DNA of 64,000 bases from Chelydra serpentina (lineage: Eukaryota; Chordata; Testudines; Chelydridae), in NCBI GenBank assembly GCA_037349315.1, contig JBAIAC010000601.1, forward strand, positions 1 through 64,000. The letters run 5' to 3'. Below the pieces are notes generated by a model that saw only the letters and a list, made by a program, of their open reading frames with translations, was not told the DNA's origin and ran no database searches. A program made the translations under genes and the position numbers. Below are positions 9,102-20,972 of the stretch, piece by piece (the stretch's first letter is position 1; each line of letters starts with the position of its first letter).

Positions 9102-9748
9102 GGGTTGGGGTGAGGTTGAGGGTGAGGGTGAGGGAGGGGTTGGGGTTGGGGTGGGGTTTGGGGTGAGGGTGTGTATTACAGTGAGGTTGGGGGTGAGGTT
9201 GGGGGTTAGGGTGAGGGTAAGGGTGAGGGTGGGGGTGGGTTTGAGGGTCAGGGTGGGGGTTAGGGTGAGGGTGGATTTTGGGTTAGGGTGAGGGTGAGGT
9301 TGGGGGGTGGGGATGAGGGGGAGGGGTATGGTGGAGGTGTGGGTGAGGGTGAGGGTGAAGATGAGATTGGGGGAGGTGTGAGGGTGATGGTGAGGGTGCG
9401 GGTGGATTTTGGCGTTAGGGTGAGGGAGAGGGTGGTGGTGGGGTTGGGGGTCGGGGTTGGGGTGAGAGAGGGTGAGGGTAAGGTGAGGGTGAGGTTTGGG
9501 GGAGGGAGTTAGGTTGAGTGTTAGGGTGTGGGTGAGGGTGAGGGTGGGAGTGAGGTGAGGGTGGGGTGGGGGTGGGGGTGGGGTGATGTTGAGGGTGGGG
9601 TGTTAGGGTAAGGGTGAGGTTGTAGGTGAGGGTGAGGGTGGGCGTGGGGGTAGGGGTGGCTGTGAGGGTGATGGTTGAGGTGTGGGGGTGAGGATGAGGG
9701 TGGGGGTGGGGGTGAGAGTGAGGGTGAAGGAGAGGGAGAGGGTGAGGG
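9092..9748. repeat. G-rich telomere-like array
   Basis: This is a TGAGGG/TTAGGG-type array, the reverse complement of the C-rich blocks. It ends in GGAGAGGGAGAGGGTGAGGG beside the LTR start at 9749. The same terminal word order flanks the LTR at 33676 and, inverted, those at 35869 and 52481. No gene is seen. Confidence 0.92.
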
Positions 9749-10030
9749 TGTGACGAACTAGGACTGTTGTTAACGTTTTCCATGAGTACTGTGTGGGTGC
9801 CTCGGTTTCCCTATGCAGTGCTTGAGTATATAGGTGGTTGGACAAGGGTGCATGATTGTTTACAGGGGCCTGGACACAGAGAAGGGTCAACACTCTGTAT
9901 CCTAGCAACTGATGGCCCCGGCAGGATCTGGGAGTAGCTGGAATGGCATCCCCAAGAGTCTGGTTCCCAACCGGACGGGGGTCTTCACGATCGGGTTCCC
10001 AGGCAGGGATCGGAGACGAACGGACTTGAG
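9749..10030 (+). mobile_element. Gypsy-B LTR/leader fragment (+)
   Basis: It starts TGTGACGAACTAGGACTG, the same start as the fragment at 33676 and, inverted, at 52481. The homologous stretch continues through GGTGCCTCGGTTTCCCTATG and CTGATGGCCCCGGCAGGATC to about 10030, near-colinear with 33676-33980. At 10031 it switches to the gag of a different gypsy element through the shared tetranucleotide ATGA. The TG start and the position relative to an internal region at 33.7 kb suggest an LTR terminus. Confidence 0.75.
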
Positions 10031-10209
10031 ATGACCACCTTGATAGCCAAATTGACTGGCAGAGCTCTGGACATATTCAATAAGATGCCCATTGGGGATG
10101 CCTCCAATTATGGTAAATTTAAGGAACTGGTTTTGAAACCGTTTCAGGTTACACCTGTAACCTACAGGGTTAAATTCAGGAGTCTTAAGAGGGAGATGGG
10201 TTAAGTTAC

Positions 10210-10650
10210 GTGGCTTATGCAAATGAAATGACAGTTCTGGTAGATAAGTGGGTGAGGGGAAAAGGCATCACAAGCTTTGAGGGAATGTGTGATTTGGTTG
10301 CTCAGGAACAATTCCTGAATATGTGCAGTGATGATGTAAAACAGTACTTGTGGGACAAACAGGTAAAAGCCGTGGGTGAATTAGCTGGGTTTGCAGACTC
10401 TTATGAGCAGGCGCAAGCTGCAATAAAGCATAAACCACTGGCCGAGGGGTACAGGGTCGAAGGAAAACAGAGTCACTGTGTTACCCCTGGGAAAAAGGAG
10501 GCTGGGCGCTCACCTCCCCATTCCCCTAGTACTCGTCCCAAATTCCCTGTACAATTCAGAGGAGCCCAGGAGGTGCTATCAATGTAAGTCCACCGAGCAC
10601 CTGAGAGATAAGTGTCCCCTGCTGAGTGAAAACAGGCATCAAGTGGCCCA
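10210..10650 (+). pseudogene. gag: Gypsy-A gag remnant: SCAN-like capsid segment and zinc knuckle
   Basis: Frame 10210-10587 carries the second half of the SCAN-like fold (VAQEQFLNMCSDDVKQYLW, then AGFADSYEQAQAAI). A frameshift of a few bases near 10555-10570 moves the zinc knuckle C-YQ-C or its variant into the next frame; CKSTEHLRDKC is readable at about 10586-10618. The intact version lies at 48073-49000. It is dead because of the frame breaks. Confidence 0.85.
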
Positions 10651-10699
10651 TGAAGCTGCTGCCTCTTTCCACACAGGGTACCTGAAGTTGACTTCTACA

Positions 10700-11248
10700 C
10701 CACCAAGCAGTGAGCATGTGCATGCTGTTAGACTGAATGGGAAGTTAATCACTGGGTTGAGAGATACAGGTGCTGAAATTTTTTCTATAGTCAGGAGGGA
10801 CCTGATCCAAGAGAAGGATTGGTTGCTAGGTAAAGCGGCGGAATTGGAAACTGGTGGGTGGCTACAAAGTCATTGCACCTTTGGCTAAAGTACACATGCA
10901 AACGGAAAATTTGCAGGCTGAGCTAATGGTGGCAACAGTAACACACAATTTTGCACCGTTTCTACTGAGAATGATTTCTTTACTGTGGCAGAGTCCTGTC
11001 CCAGGGTCGGGTGGCAGCAAGCAGGAGCCTTGTGCTGAAAACCCCAGGGTGGGGGGTGAAGTCACAGGGACTGCAGCTGTGGCAGCAGGGATGGCTGTGG
11101 CCAGTTCCTGTCCGGTAATCATCTCCCCGGGGGAGGGAATGGTCTACCTCATAGCAAGGGGGGAATTTTGCATGCCACTGAAGGGTCTGTCTCAGCTTGC
11201 AGCTGTGAGCCCACAGCTGGACCAGGGTCACCTTCTCTTCAGGGGGAC
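10700..11248 (+). pseudogene. Gypsy-A protease remnant
   Basis: A retropepsin-like LRDTGAE motif reads near 10756-10776, followed by IVRRDLIQEKDW. Two extra bases or codons beside the active-site loop (GAEIFSIV against GAEISIV in the better copy) disturb it. The remainder up to 11248 is the linker beyond protease, rich in Gly, Pro and Ser. Frameshifts around 10850 split the region. No integrase follows; the telomere-like array starts at 11249. Confidence 0.8.
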
Positions 11249-14200
11249 CCTCACCCTAACCCTAAACACTCACCCTCAACTCCACCCTCACCCTCACCCT
11301 TATCCACACTTTCACCCTGACCCTAACCAACACCCCAGTGTTACCCTCAACCTCACCCTATCCCTCGCCCCCACCCCAAACCCCACACTCACCCTCATCC
11401 CCACTCCACCCACACCATCACCATCTCCCCACCACCACCACCACCACCCTCACCCTCATCCTTACCCCCACCGCCACCCTCACCCCAACCTCCACCCTCA
11501 CCGCCACCCTCATCCTCATCCTCACACCCACCCCCACCCTCACCCTCACCCTATCCCCAACCCCCACCCTCACCCTCCCGCTCACCACCCACCCCATCCC
11601 CACCCCGACCATAACCCTTACCCTCACACTAACCCACACCCCCACACTCACCCTCACCCTAACCCACATCTCCACCTTCACCCTCACCCGCTCCCTCACC
11701 CCCACATCCACCCTCAACCTCACTCCCCCCCCACCCTCACCCTCATCCTTACCACAACCCCCACCCTCACCCCCACCCTCCCCCTCACCCTAACCCCAAC
11801 CCCCACCCTCACCCTCACTGTTCCCCCACCCTCACCCCTCACCGCCACCCCCACCCCCCAAACCTCACCGTCACTCTAACCCGCACCCCCACCCTCACCC
11901 TCACCATCTGCCTCACCCCCCCACCCCCTCTGCCACCCTCACCCACACCCACCCTCAACCTCACCCCCACCCCCACCCCCAGCCTCACCCTCACCCTCAC
12001 CCCAACCCCCACCCCAACAAGACCATAACCCTCACCCTCACCCTAACCCTAACCCACAACCACCCCACCCTTACCCTCTCCCCCACCCCAACCCCCACCC
12101 TCACCCTCATCCTCACCCACACCCCCACTCCCACCCTAACATTAACCCGAAACCTCACCCTCACGCTCACCATCACTCCAACACCCACCCCCACCCTCAC
12201 CTTCACCACCATCCCCCACTCCCAACCTCACCTTCACACTCACCCTAACCTCCACCCCCACCGTCTCCGTCACCCCCAGCCCCACACCCAAACTCACCCC
12301 GATCCTCACCCTCACCCGAACCCCCACCCCCACCCCGAACCAAACCCTGACCCACACCCCACCCTCACCCTAACCCCAAGCCGCACCCCCACCCTCACCC
12401 TAACCCTACCCTCCACCGCCACCCCCAACCTCCCCCTCCCCCTCAACTCAACCCCCACCCGCACCCGCAACCCCACCTTAACCCTCTCCCTAACCCTAAC
12501 CCCCCACCCACACCCTCAGACTCAACCACTCCCTCACCCCCAATCCTACCCCCACCCCCACCCTCACACCTTACCCCAACCACCACCCCCATTGCCACAC
12601 TCTCCCTCAAACCCCAACCTCACCCTCACTCCAACCCAATCCCACCCTCACCCTCACCTAACCCCCACCCTCCACGCTCACCCCCACCCCCACCCCGACC
12701 CGACCCTAACCCTCACCCTAACCCACACCCCCACCCTCACCCTCACCCCAACCTCCACCCCCACCAGCCCCTCACTCTCACCCTAACCCTCCCTCCCTAA
12801 CTCCCAACCCCACCTCACCCTACCCTACCCACACCCTAACCAACACCCCCACACCCAACCCTACCTTTAAACCTCACCCTCACCCTAACCCCCACCCATA
12901 CCCTCAGCCTCACCCTCTCACCACTCCACCCCCCACCGTCACCCTCACTCCACCCCCACCCTCACCCTCACTCCCTCCCACAACCTCACCTCACTTCCAC
13001 CCTCAACCTCATCCTTACCACAACCCCCACCCCACCGCCACAATCACCCCCATTCCCACCGTCACCTTCACTCCACCCCCACCCTCACCCTAACCACCCC
13101 CCACCCTCACACTCACTCCCACCCCACCCTCACTCCACCCTCAACCAAATGTACCACAAACCACCCACCGCCACCCTCACCCCCACCCCCACCATCACCC
13201 TGACGCTCACCACCACCCCCACCCTCACTCCCACTCACACCCAGACCCTCACCCTAACCCCCACCCTCACCGTCACCTTCACACTCCCCCAACCTCATCC
13301 TCACCCTCACCCCTACCCGCACCCCCATGCTCACCCTCTCCCTCACACTCATCCCACCACCAACCTCACCCTCACCCCACCCCCTCCCTCACCCGCACCC
13401 CCAACCTCACCCACACTTACACCCTCACCCTAAGCCACACCCCACCTCCAAACTTACCCTCACCCTAACCCACACCCCACAGCCACCTTACCCTCTCCCC
13501 CACCCCCACCCCCCCCCTCACCCTCACCCCCACCCCCACTCTCACCCCAACCTTAACCCTGAACCTCACCCTCACGCCACCCTCACCTAAACCTCACCCT
13601 CACCCAACCCCCCACCCCACGCAGACCATCACCGTCACCCTCACCCTAACCCTAACTCTAACCCTAAACACTCACCCTCACCCCTACCCACACCCTCACA
13701 CTCACCCCTCCACAAACCCACCCTCATCCTCACCCTCATCCTTACCCAAACCCACACCGCCACCCTCACCCCAATCCCCACCCTCACAACCACCCCACCC
13801 TCATCCGCATTCCCTCCCCCACGCTCACCCTAAGCCCAACCCCCACCCGTACCCTCCCGCTCACCACTCACCCCATTCCCACCCCGACCGTAACCCTTAC
13901 CCTCACCCTAAGCCACACCCCAACAGTCACCCTTACCCTAACCCCCACCCACCCCCCACCCTCACCCTCACCCTAACCCTCACCCTATCTCCCGCCCTCA
14001 TGCTCACCCTCACCCTACACTCACCCTAACCCCCACCAACCCTCACCTCACCACCACCCCCACCATCACCCTCACTCCCACCCTCACCTCAACCTTACAC
14101 CAACCCCACCACCGCCACACTCACCTTCCCCTCACCCCTACCCCCACCTCCCCTCCCCCAACCTCATCCTCACCTCACCCTAACCTTAACCATAACCCTA

Positions 14201-17200
14201 AACCGCCCTCACCCTCACCCCACTCCCACCCCCACCCTCACCCTCTCCCTCACCCCAACTCCCTCTCACTCACATCCCTTCGCCCACACACACCCTCACC
14301 CTCACCATCACCCCCACCCCCACCCTCACCTTCACTCCCACCCTTACCTTCATCCTCACCCACAAACTACACCCCCACCGCCACCCCCACCCTCACTCCC
14401 ACCCCAACCCTCACCTTCACCCCTAATCCAAACCCTCACCCTGACCCCTCCCCCAACCTCATCCTCACCCTCACCCCTCCCCCACCCCCACCCTCACCCT
14501 TTCCCTCACCCCCACCCTCACCGTCACCCACACATACACCCTCACCCTCACCCCCACCCCACCCCACCCCAACACTTACCGTCACCCTCACCCTAACCCG
14601 TACCCACCCCCACCCTTACCTTCTACCTCACCCCAACCCCTACCCTCACCCTCAGCCTCACCCCCAACCCCACTCTCACCCTAACCTTAAACCTAAACCT
14701 CACCCTCATGCTCCACACTCACCCTAACCCTCACCCTCACCCCAACCCCCCACCCCACAGTGACCCTCACCGTCACCTCACCCTCACCCTAACCCTAAAC
14801 ACTAAGCCTCAACTCCACCTCACCCTCTCCCTCACCCCCACCCCTATCTCACCCTCACCCAGACTTTCACCCTCACCCTAACCCCCACCTCCAGAGTAAC
14901 CCTCACCCTCACCCTAACCCCCACCCCCACCCCACCCCCACACTCACCCTCATCCCCACCCCCCACGCACACGCTAACCCTCACCCCACCACCGCCACCT
15001 CACCCTCACCCTCATCCTTACTCCAACCCCCACCCCCACCCCCAACCCCACTCTCACCCTCATCCTCACCCCCACCCTCACCCTATCCCCAACCCTCACC
15101 CGCACCCTCCCACTCACCATCTGCCCCGTCCCCCACCCCGACCGTAACCCTTACCCTCACCCAAACCCACACTCCCACACTCACCATCACCCTAACCACC
15201 ACCCCCACCCCCACCCCCACCTTCACCCTCACACTAACCCTCACCCTAACCCCCATCCTCACCCCTCACACTCAACCGCACATCCAACCCCACCCTCACC
15301 TGCTCCCTCACGCCCAAATCCACACTCAACCTCACTCCCACTCCCCACCCTCACCCACATCCTTACCACAACCCCCACCGCCACCCTCACCCCCACTCAC
15401 CGCCACCCCCACCCTCGTCCGCACTCTCTCCCCAAGCTCACCCTAAGCCACCCCCACCTGTACCCTCCCGCTCACCACCCACCCCATTCCCACCCCGACC
15501 GTAACCCTTACCCTCACCATAAGCCACACCCCAACATCACCATTACCCTAACCACCACCCACACCCCCACCCTCACCCTCACCCTATCTCCCACCCTCAA
15601 GCTCACCCTCACCCTACCCTCACCCTAACCCCCACCCTCACCCTCACACTCACCCGCACATCCAACCCCACCCTCACCCATTCCCTCACCCCCACATCCA
15701 CACACAGGCTCCCCTCCCCCCTCCCCTCCCCCAACCACATCTTCACAATCACCCTCACCCCCACCCCCAGCCCAACCTCACCCTCACCCTCACCTCCACC
15801 CCCAACCTCACCCTCACCCTAAGCACCACACTCACCCTCACCCTCACCCCTCCCCCACCCTCAACCTCACCCTCACCCCAACCCCCACCCCCAACCCCAC
15901 CTTCAACCTCACCACCACCCCCACCATCATCCTCACTCCCACCCTGACACTCATCCTTACACCAACCCCACCCCCACCACCACCCTCACCACCACCACAC
16001 GCCTCACCCTCACCCCCACCCTCACCCTAACCCTAACCCCCACCCTCCCCCTCCACACTCCCCCCAACCTCATCCTCACCTCACCCGCACCCCCACCTCC
16101 ACCCTCACCATCTCCCTCACCATCATCCCCACCCCAGCCTCACCCTCTCCCTCACCCTAACCCCCAACCTCACCCTCACCCACACTTTCACCCTCACCCT
16201 AACCCCCACCTCACCCCACTCTTACCCTCACCCTAACCCCCACCCCACCCTTACCCTCTCCCCACCCCCACCCTCACCCTTAGCCTCAATCCAACCCCCA
16301 CTCTCACCCTAGCCTTAACCCTAAACCTCACCCTCACGCTCACCCTCACCCTAACCCTCACCCTGACCCCAAACCCCACCCCCATGCTGACCCTCACAGT
16401 CACCCTCACCCTAACCATAAACACTCACCCTCACACCACTCCCACCCCCACGCTCACCCTCACCCCAACCCCCACACTCACTCTCATCCCCACACCCACT
16501 CACACCCGCACCCTCACCCCACCTGCACCCCAACACTCACCATCACCCTTACCGTCATCCTTACCCCAACCGCCACCGCCACCTTTATCCTCACTCCCAC
16601 CCTCACCCTCATCCTTACCACAAACCACACCGCCACCCTCACCCACACCCGCACCCTCACCCTCAGCCTCAACCGCACCCCCACTCTCACACTAAACTTA
16701 ACCCAAACACATCACCCTCACCCTGACCCCTCCCCCAACCTCATCCTCACCCTCACCCCTACCCCCCACCCCACCCTCACCCTTTCCCTCACCCTCATCC
16801 CCACCCCCAACCTCACCCTCACCCTCACCCTCACCCACACATACACCCTCACCCTAACCCCCACCCGACCCCACACTTACCCTCACCCTAACCCGTACCC
16901 ACCCACCCTTCCCTCTCCCTCACCCCCACCCCTACCCTCACCCTCAGCCTCACCACCCCCACTCTCACCCTAACCTTAAACCTAAACCTCACCCTCATGC
17001 TCACCCTCACTCTAACCCTCACCCTCACCCAACCCCACCCCACGCTGACCCTCACCGTCACCCTCACCCTCACCCTAATCCTAAACACTCACCCTCAACT
17101 CCACCCCCACCCTTATCCTCACACCCACCCCCACCCTCCCCTCACCCACACTTTCACCCTCACCCTAACCCCCACCTCCAGAGTTACCCTCACCCTCACC

Positions 17201-19457
17201 CTAACCCACATCCCCACCCCAACCCCCACACTCACCCTCCTCCCCACCCCCAAGCACACGCTCACCCTCACCCCACCACCACCCCCACCCTCACCCTGAC
17301 CCTCACCCTCATCCTTACTCCAACCCCCACCCCCACCGCCACCCTCACCCCAACCTCCACCCTCACCCCCACCCTCACCCTCATCCTCAACCCCACCCTC
17401 ACCCTATCCCCAACCCTCACCCACACTCTCACACTCACCATCCGCCCCGTCCCCACCCCGACCGTAACCATTACCCTCACCGTAACCCACACTCCCATAC
17501 TCACCATCACCCTAACTACCACCCCCACTCCCACCTTCATCCTCACCCTAACCCTCACCCTAACCCCCACCATCACCCTCACACTCCACCGCACATCCAA
17601 CCCCACCCTCACCTGCTCCCTCACCCCCAATCCACCCTCAACCTCACTCCCACCCACACCCTCACCCTCATCCTTACCACAACCCCCACCCTCACTGCCA
17701 CCCTCACCCCCACCCTCACCCTCACCCTTCCCTCCAACCTCTACCTCACCCCCACCCCCACCCCACCCCCAACCTCACTCTCACCCTAACCCGCACCCCA
17801 CCCTCACCCTCACCTTCTGCCTCACCCCAAGCCCTACCACCACACCCATCCCCACCGTTAACCCAACACCCATCCCCAACCCCTCCGCCACCCTCACCCT
17901 TAACCCCACCCTCAACCTCATCCCCACCCCCACCCTCACCCCCATCCCCAGGCTCACCCTTACCCCAACCCCCACCCCAACAAGATCATAACCCACACTC
18001 ACCCTCACCCTCCCCCCACCCCCACCCGCACGCTCACCCTCACTTTAACCCTCACCCTAACCCCCACCCCAACCCCACCCTTACCTTCTCCCCCTCTCCC
18101 TCCCCCACCCCCACCCCCACCCTCACCCTCATCCTCACCCCCACCCCCACTTTCACCCTAACCTTAGCCCTAAACCTCAACCTCACGCTCCCCCTCACCC
18201 CAACCACCCACCCCTACCCTCACCTTCACCACCATCCCCACCCCCACCCTCACCCTCACCCACCCCCACCCCCACCCTAACCCAACCCTGACCCGCACCC
18301 CACCCTCACCCTCACCCTAACTCCAAGCCCCACTCCCAACCTCACCCTCACCCTACCCCCCACCGCCACCCCAACCTCACCCTCATCCTCACCTCAACCC
18401 CGACCCCCAACCCCAACCCCAACTTCACCCTCACCCTAATCCTAACCCCCACCCATACCCTCAGCCTCAACCACTCCCTCACCCCCACCCCCACCCTGAC
18501 CCTTACCCCAACCACCACCCCCACGCCCACTGCCACACTCACCCGCCAACCCCAACCTCACCATCACTCCCATCCCACCCTCACCCTCACCCAAACCCCC
18601 ACCCCAACCCATGGCGACCCTACCCCTCACCCTCACTCTAACGCACACCCTCACCCACACCCTTACCCTCGCCCTCACCCTCACCCCCCACCCCCATGCT
18701 CAACCTCACCATCACCCTAACCCTAACCCAAACCCTAAATATTCACCCTCACGCTCACCCTCACCCACTCCCACCACCACTCTCACCCTCAACCCAACCC
18801 CACACACTGACGCTCACCCTCACCCCCACCCACCCACACCCTACCTCACCCCCAACCCAACCGCCATCCTCACCACCACCCACATCCTTACCGCAACCCG
18901 AACACCACCGCAACCCTCACCCCCACCCCCACCGTCACCGTCACCCTCACACACAACCCCACCGTCACACTCACTCCAACCCCCACCCCCAACCCATCCT
19001 CACCCTTACCCTTACCACCACCCCCACCGCGACCCTAACCCTAACCCTCACCCTAACATACACCCCCACTCTGAACCTCACCCTCACTCTACCCTCACCC
19101 TTACACTCACCCCCAACCCACCCTATCCCTCACCCTCACCCTAACTGCCACACGCACCCCCACTCTCATGCTCACCCTAACCCCAACATCCACACGCACA
19201 CTCACCCTCAACTTTCCCCCAAACTCATCTTCACCCTCACCCACCCCCCACCCCCACAGCGACCCTAAACCCTCACGCTCAACCCTAACCCACACCCCCA
19301 CTCTGAACCTCACCCTCAGCCTCACCCGCACCTAACCCTCACCCTCAACCTCATCCCCACCCCCAACCTAACCCTCTTCCTCACCTTCAAACCCACCCCC
19401 ACGCTCACCTCACCCTAACCCCCACCACACCCCCACTTTCACTGTAACCTTCACCCT
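11249..19457. repeat. Long C-rich telomere-like array
   Basis: More than 8 kb of CCCTCA/CCCTAA/CCCCCA words with almost no G on the plus strand. It is not simple: the landmark CACCCCGACCGTAACCC (or close variants) recurs near 11600, 13880, 15135, 15495 and 17450. The stretch 11249 to about 12400 is an inverted relative of about 31200-32420. CCCTAA runs such as AACCCTAACCCTAAACACTC punctuate the array. Long open frames here (Thr-Leu-Thr-Pro or His-Pro strings) are repeat artefacts; I see no gene, no transposon insertion and no RNA gene. Confidence 0.93.
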
Positions 19458-20972
19458 AATTGATCCCGTCCTAAGCCCAGCAATGCCTCATCATGGTTTA
19501 TGGAGGAGGTTTCCATGAGAAATTTGGAACTCGTAGGTAACAGGCTTGGAATACTCATTGTGAGGAATTTTCACGAACCGATATCTACCAAAAGAGCAAC
19601 AGTATATCTATTTTTTTTTAAGACAGATTCCCGGATAAATTTGGCACTATCTTTTAACAGAATTGAAATGCTCATTCTAAGAATTTTTCGAATTCATCTG
19701 TACGAAAGCTCACCAGTGCATCGTAATGGCTTATTGAGGTGGTTTCCATGAGTAATTTGCCAATAGCAGAGAATAGGATTTAAATGCTCATTGTTATGAA
19801 TTTTTACTAATCCATCCCTGCCAAAAGCCCTGCAGTGCTGCACTATGGCTTTTCGATTAGGATTCAGTAGAAATTTGGCTGTAGCAGTGAACCGGATTGA
19901 ATTGTTCATTGTTCATTCTCCACAGGTGGATCTGTACGAGGAGCCAACCAGTGCAGCATAAAGGCTTATGGAGGAGTATTCCATGAGAAATTTGGCAGTT
20001 GCAATGAACAGAATTGAAATGCTCATTTTGAGGAATTTTCATGAACCGATCTTTATAAAAAGCGCAGGAGCACATCCAACTGTGGTTCGAGAGAGGATTC
20101 CAGGAGAAATTTGGAACTTGCAGTGAACAGGATTGAATTGTAGAAGAGAGGTATTTTCCGGACCGATCTGTTCCAAAATCGTAGCAGTACATTTAAATAC
20201 CTCATGTAGGAGGATTCCAGGAGAGATTTGGTCATAGCAGTGAACAGGATTGAAATGTTAGTAGACAGTAATTCTCACGAAAGGTTATATACGAAAAGCC
20301 CACAAGTGCCTCATAATGGAATGTGGAGGCGGATTCCATGAGATATTTGGCAGTATCACGGAACAGGATTTAAATGCTCATTATTATGAATTTTTACTAA
20401 TCCATCACTGCCGAAAGACCTGCAGTGCAGCATAATAGCTTTTCTATTAGTATTTCAGTTGGAAATTGGCTGTAATAGTGAACCGTATTGAATTGTTCAT
20501 TGTTCAGTCTCACTATTTGATCTATACGAAAAGCCAACTATTGCAGCGTAATGGCTATGGGAGGAGGATTCCAGGTGGAATTTGTCTGTATTTGTGAAAA
20601 GAATTTAAATGCTCATTGTGCGGTATTAACACTAAGCGATGCGTACAACAAGCGCAGCAGCACATCTAACAGGTGATTGAAAGGATTCGAGGAGAAAATT
20701 TGGAACTCGGCGTGAACAGGTTTGAATTGATCGTAGTGAGGTATGCCCACGAACGGATCTATCCTAAAAGCCCAGCAGAGCAGCATGATAGCTTCTGGAA
20801 GAGGATTACGTGAATAAATTTGGAACTCGTTTGAACAGGATTGAAATGCTCATTGTGCGATATTCTCACGAACGGATTTGTACGAAAAGCGTAGCAGTAG
20901 ATCTAACTAGCCTTTGAAAGAGGACATTTGTCAGCAGCAGTGTACAGGATTTAAGAGTTCTTTGTGAGATAT
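19458..20972 (-). repeat. Sat2 AT-rich satellite, inverted arm
   Basis: Tandem copies of a monomer of about 115 bp read in reverse here. In forward sense each monomer has GATCCGTTCGTGAGAAT, then GAGCATTTCAATCCTGTTCA, then CCAAATTTCTCCTGGAATCC and GCTTTTCGTACA. Monomers differ by roughly a tenth to a third by eye. The first monomers (19458-19820) match the reverse complement of 41830-42190. The small open frames are chance readings of the monomer. Confidence 0.9.

Larger units (their letters stand above)
10031..11248 (+). mobile_element. Gypsy-A (Gmr1-type) gag-protease fragment, copy 1
   Basis: Direct-orientation partial copy of 48285-49499. It begins inside gag (ATGACCACCTTGATAGCC) and ends in the linker after protease at CAGGGGGAC, where the C-rich array begins. 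Compared with the better copy it has small indels and substitutions that break the frame, for example near 10190-10205, 10550-10570 and 10840-10855. Its 5' joint is a recombination with a gypsy-B leader and its 3' joint is with satellite, so neither is a normal element end. Confidence 0.9.

Noticed and set aside
8771..9748. A true chromosome end (terminal telomere)
   Set aside because: The hexamers are mostly CCCTCA variants, flip strand and are flanked by elements on both sides. There is no long pure CCCTAA tract.
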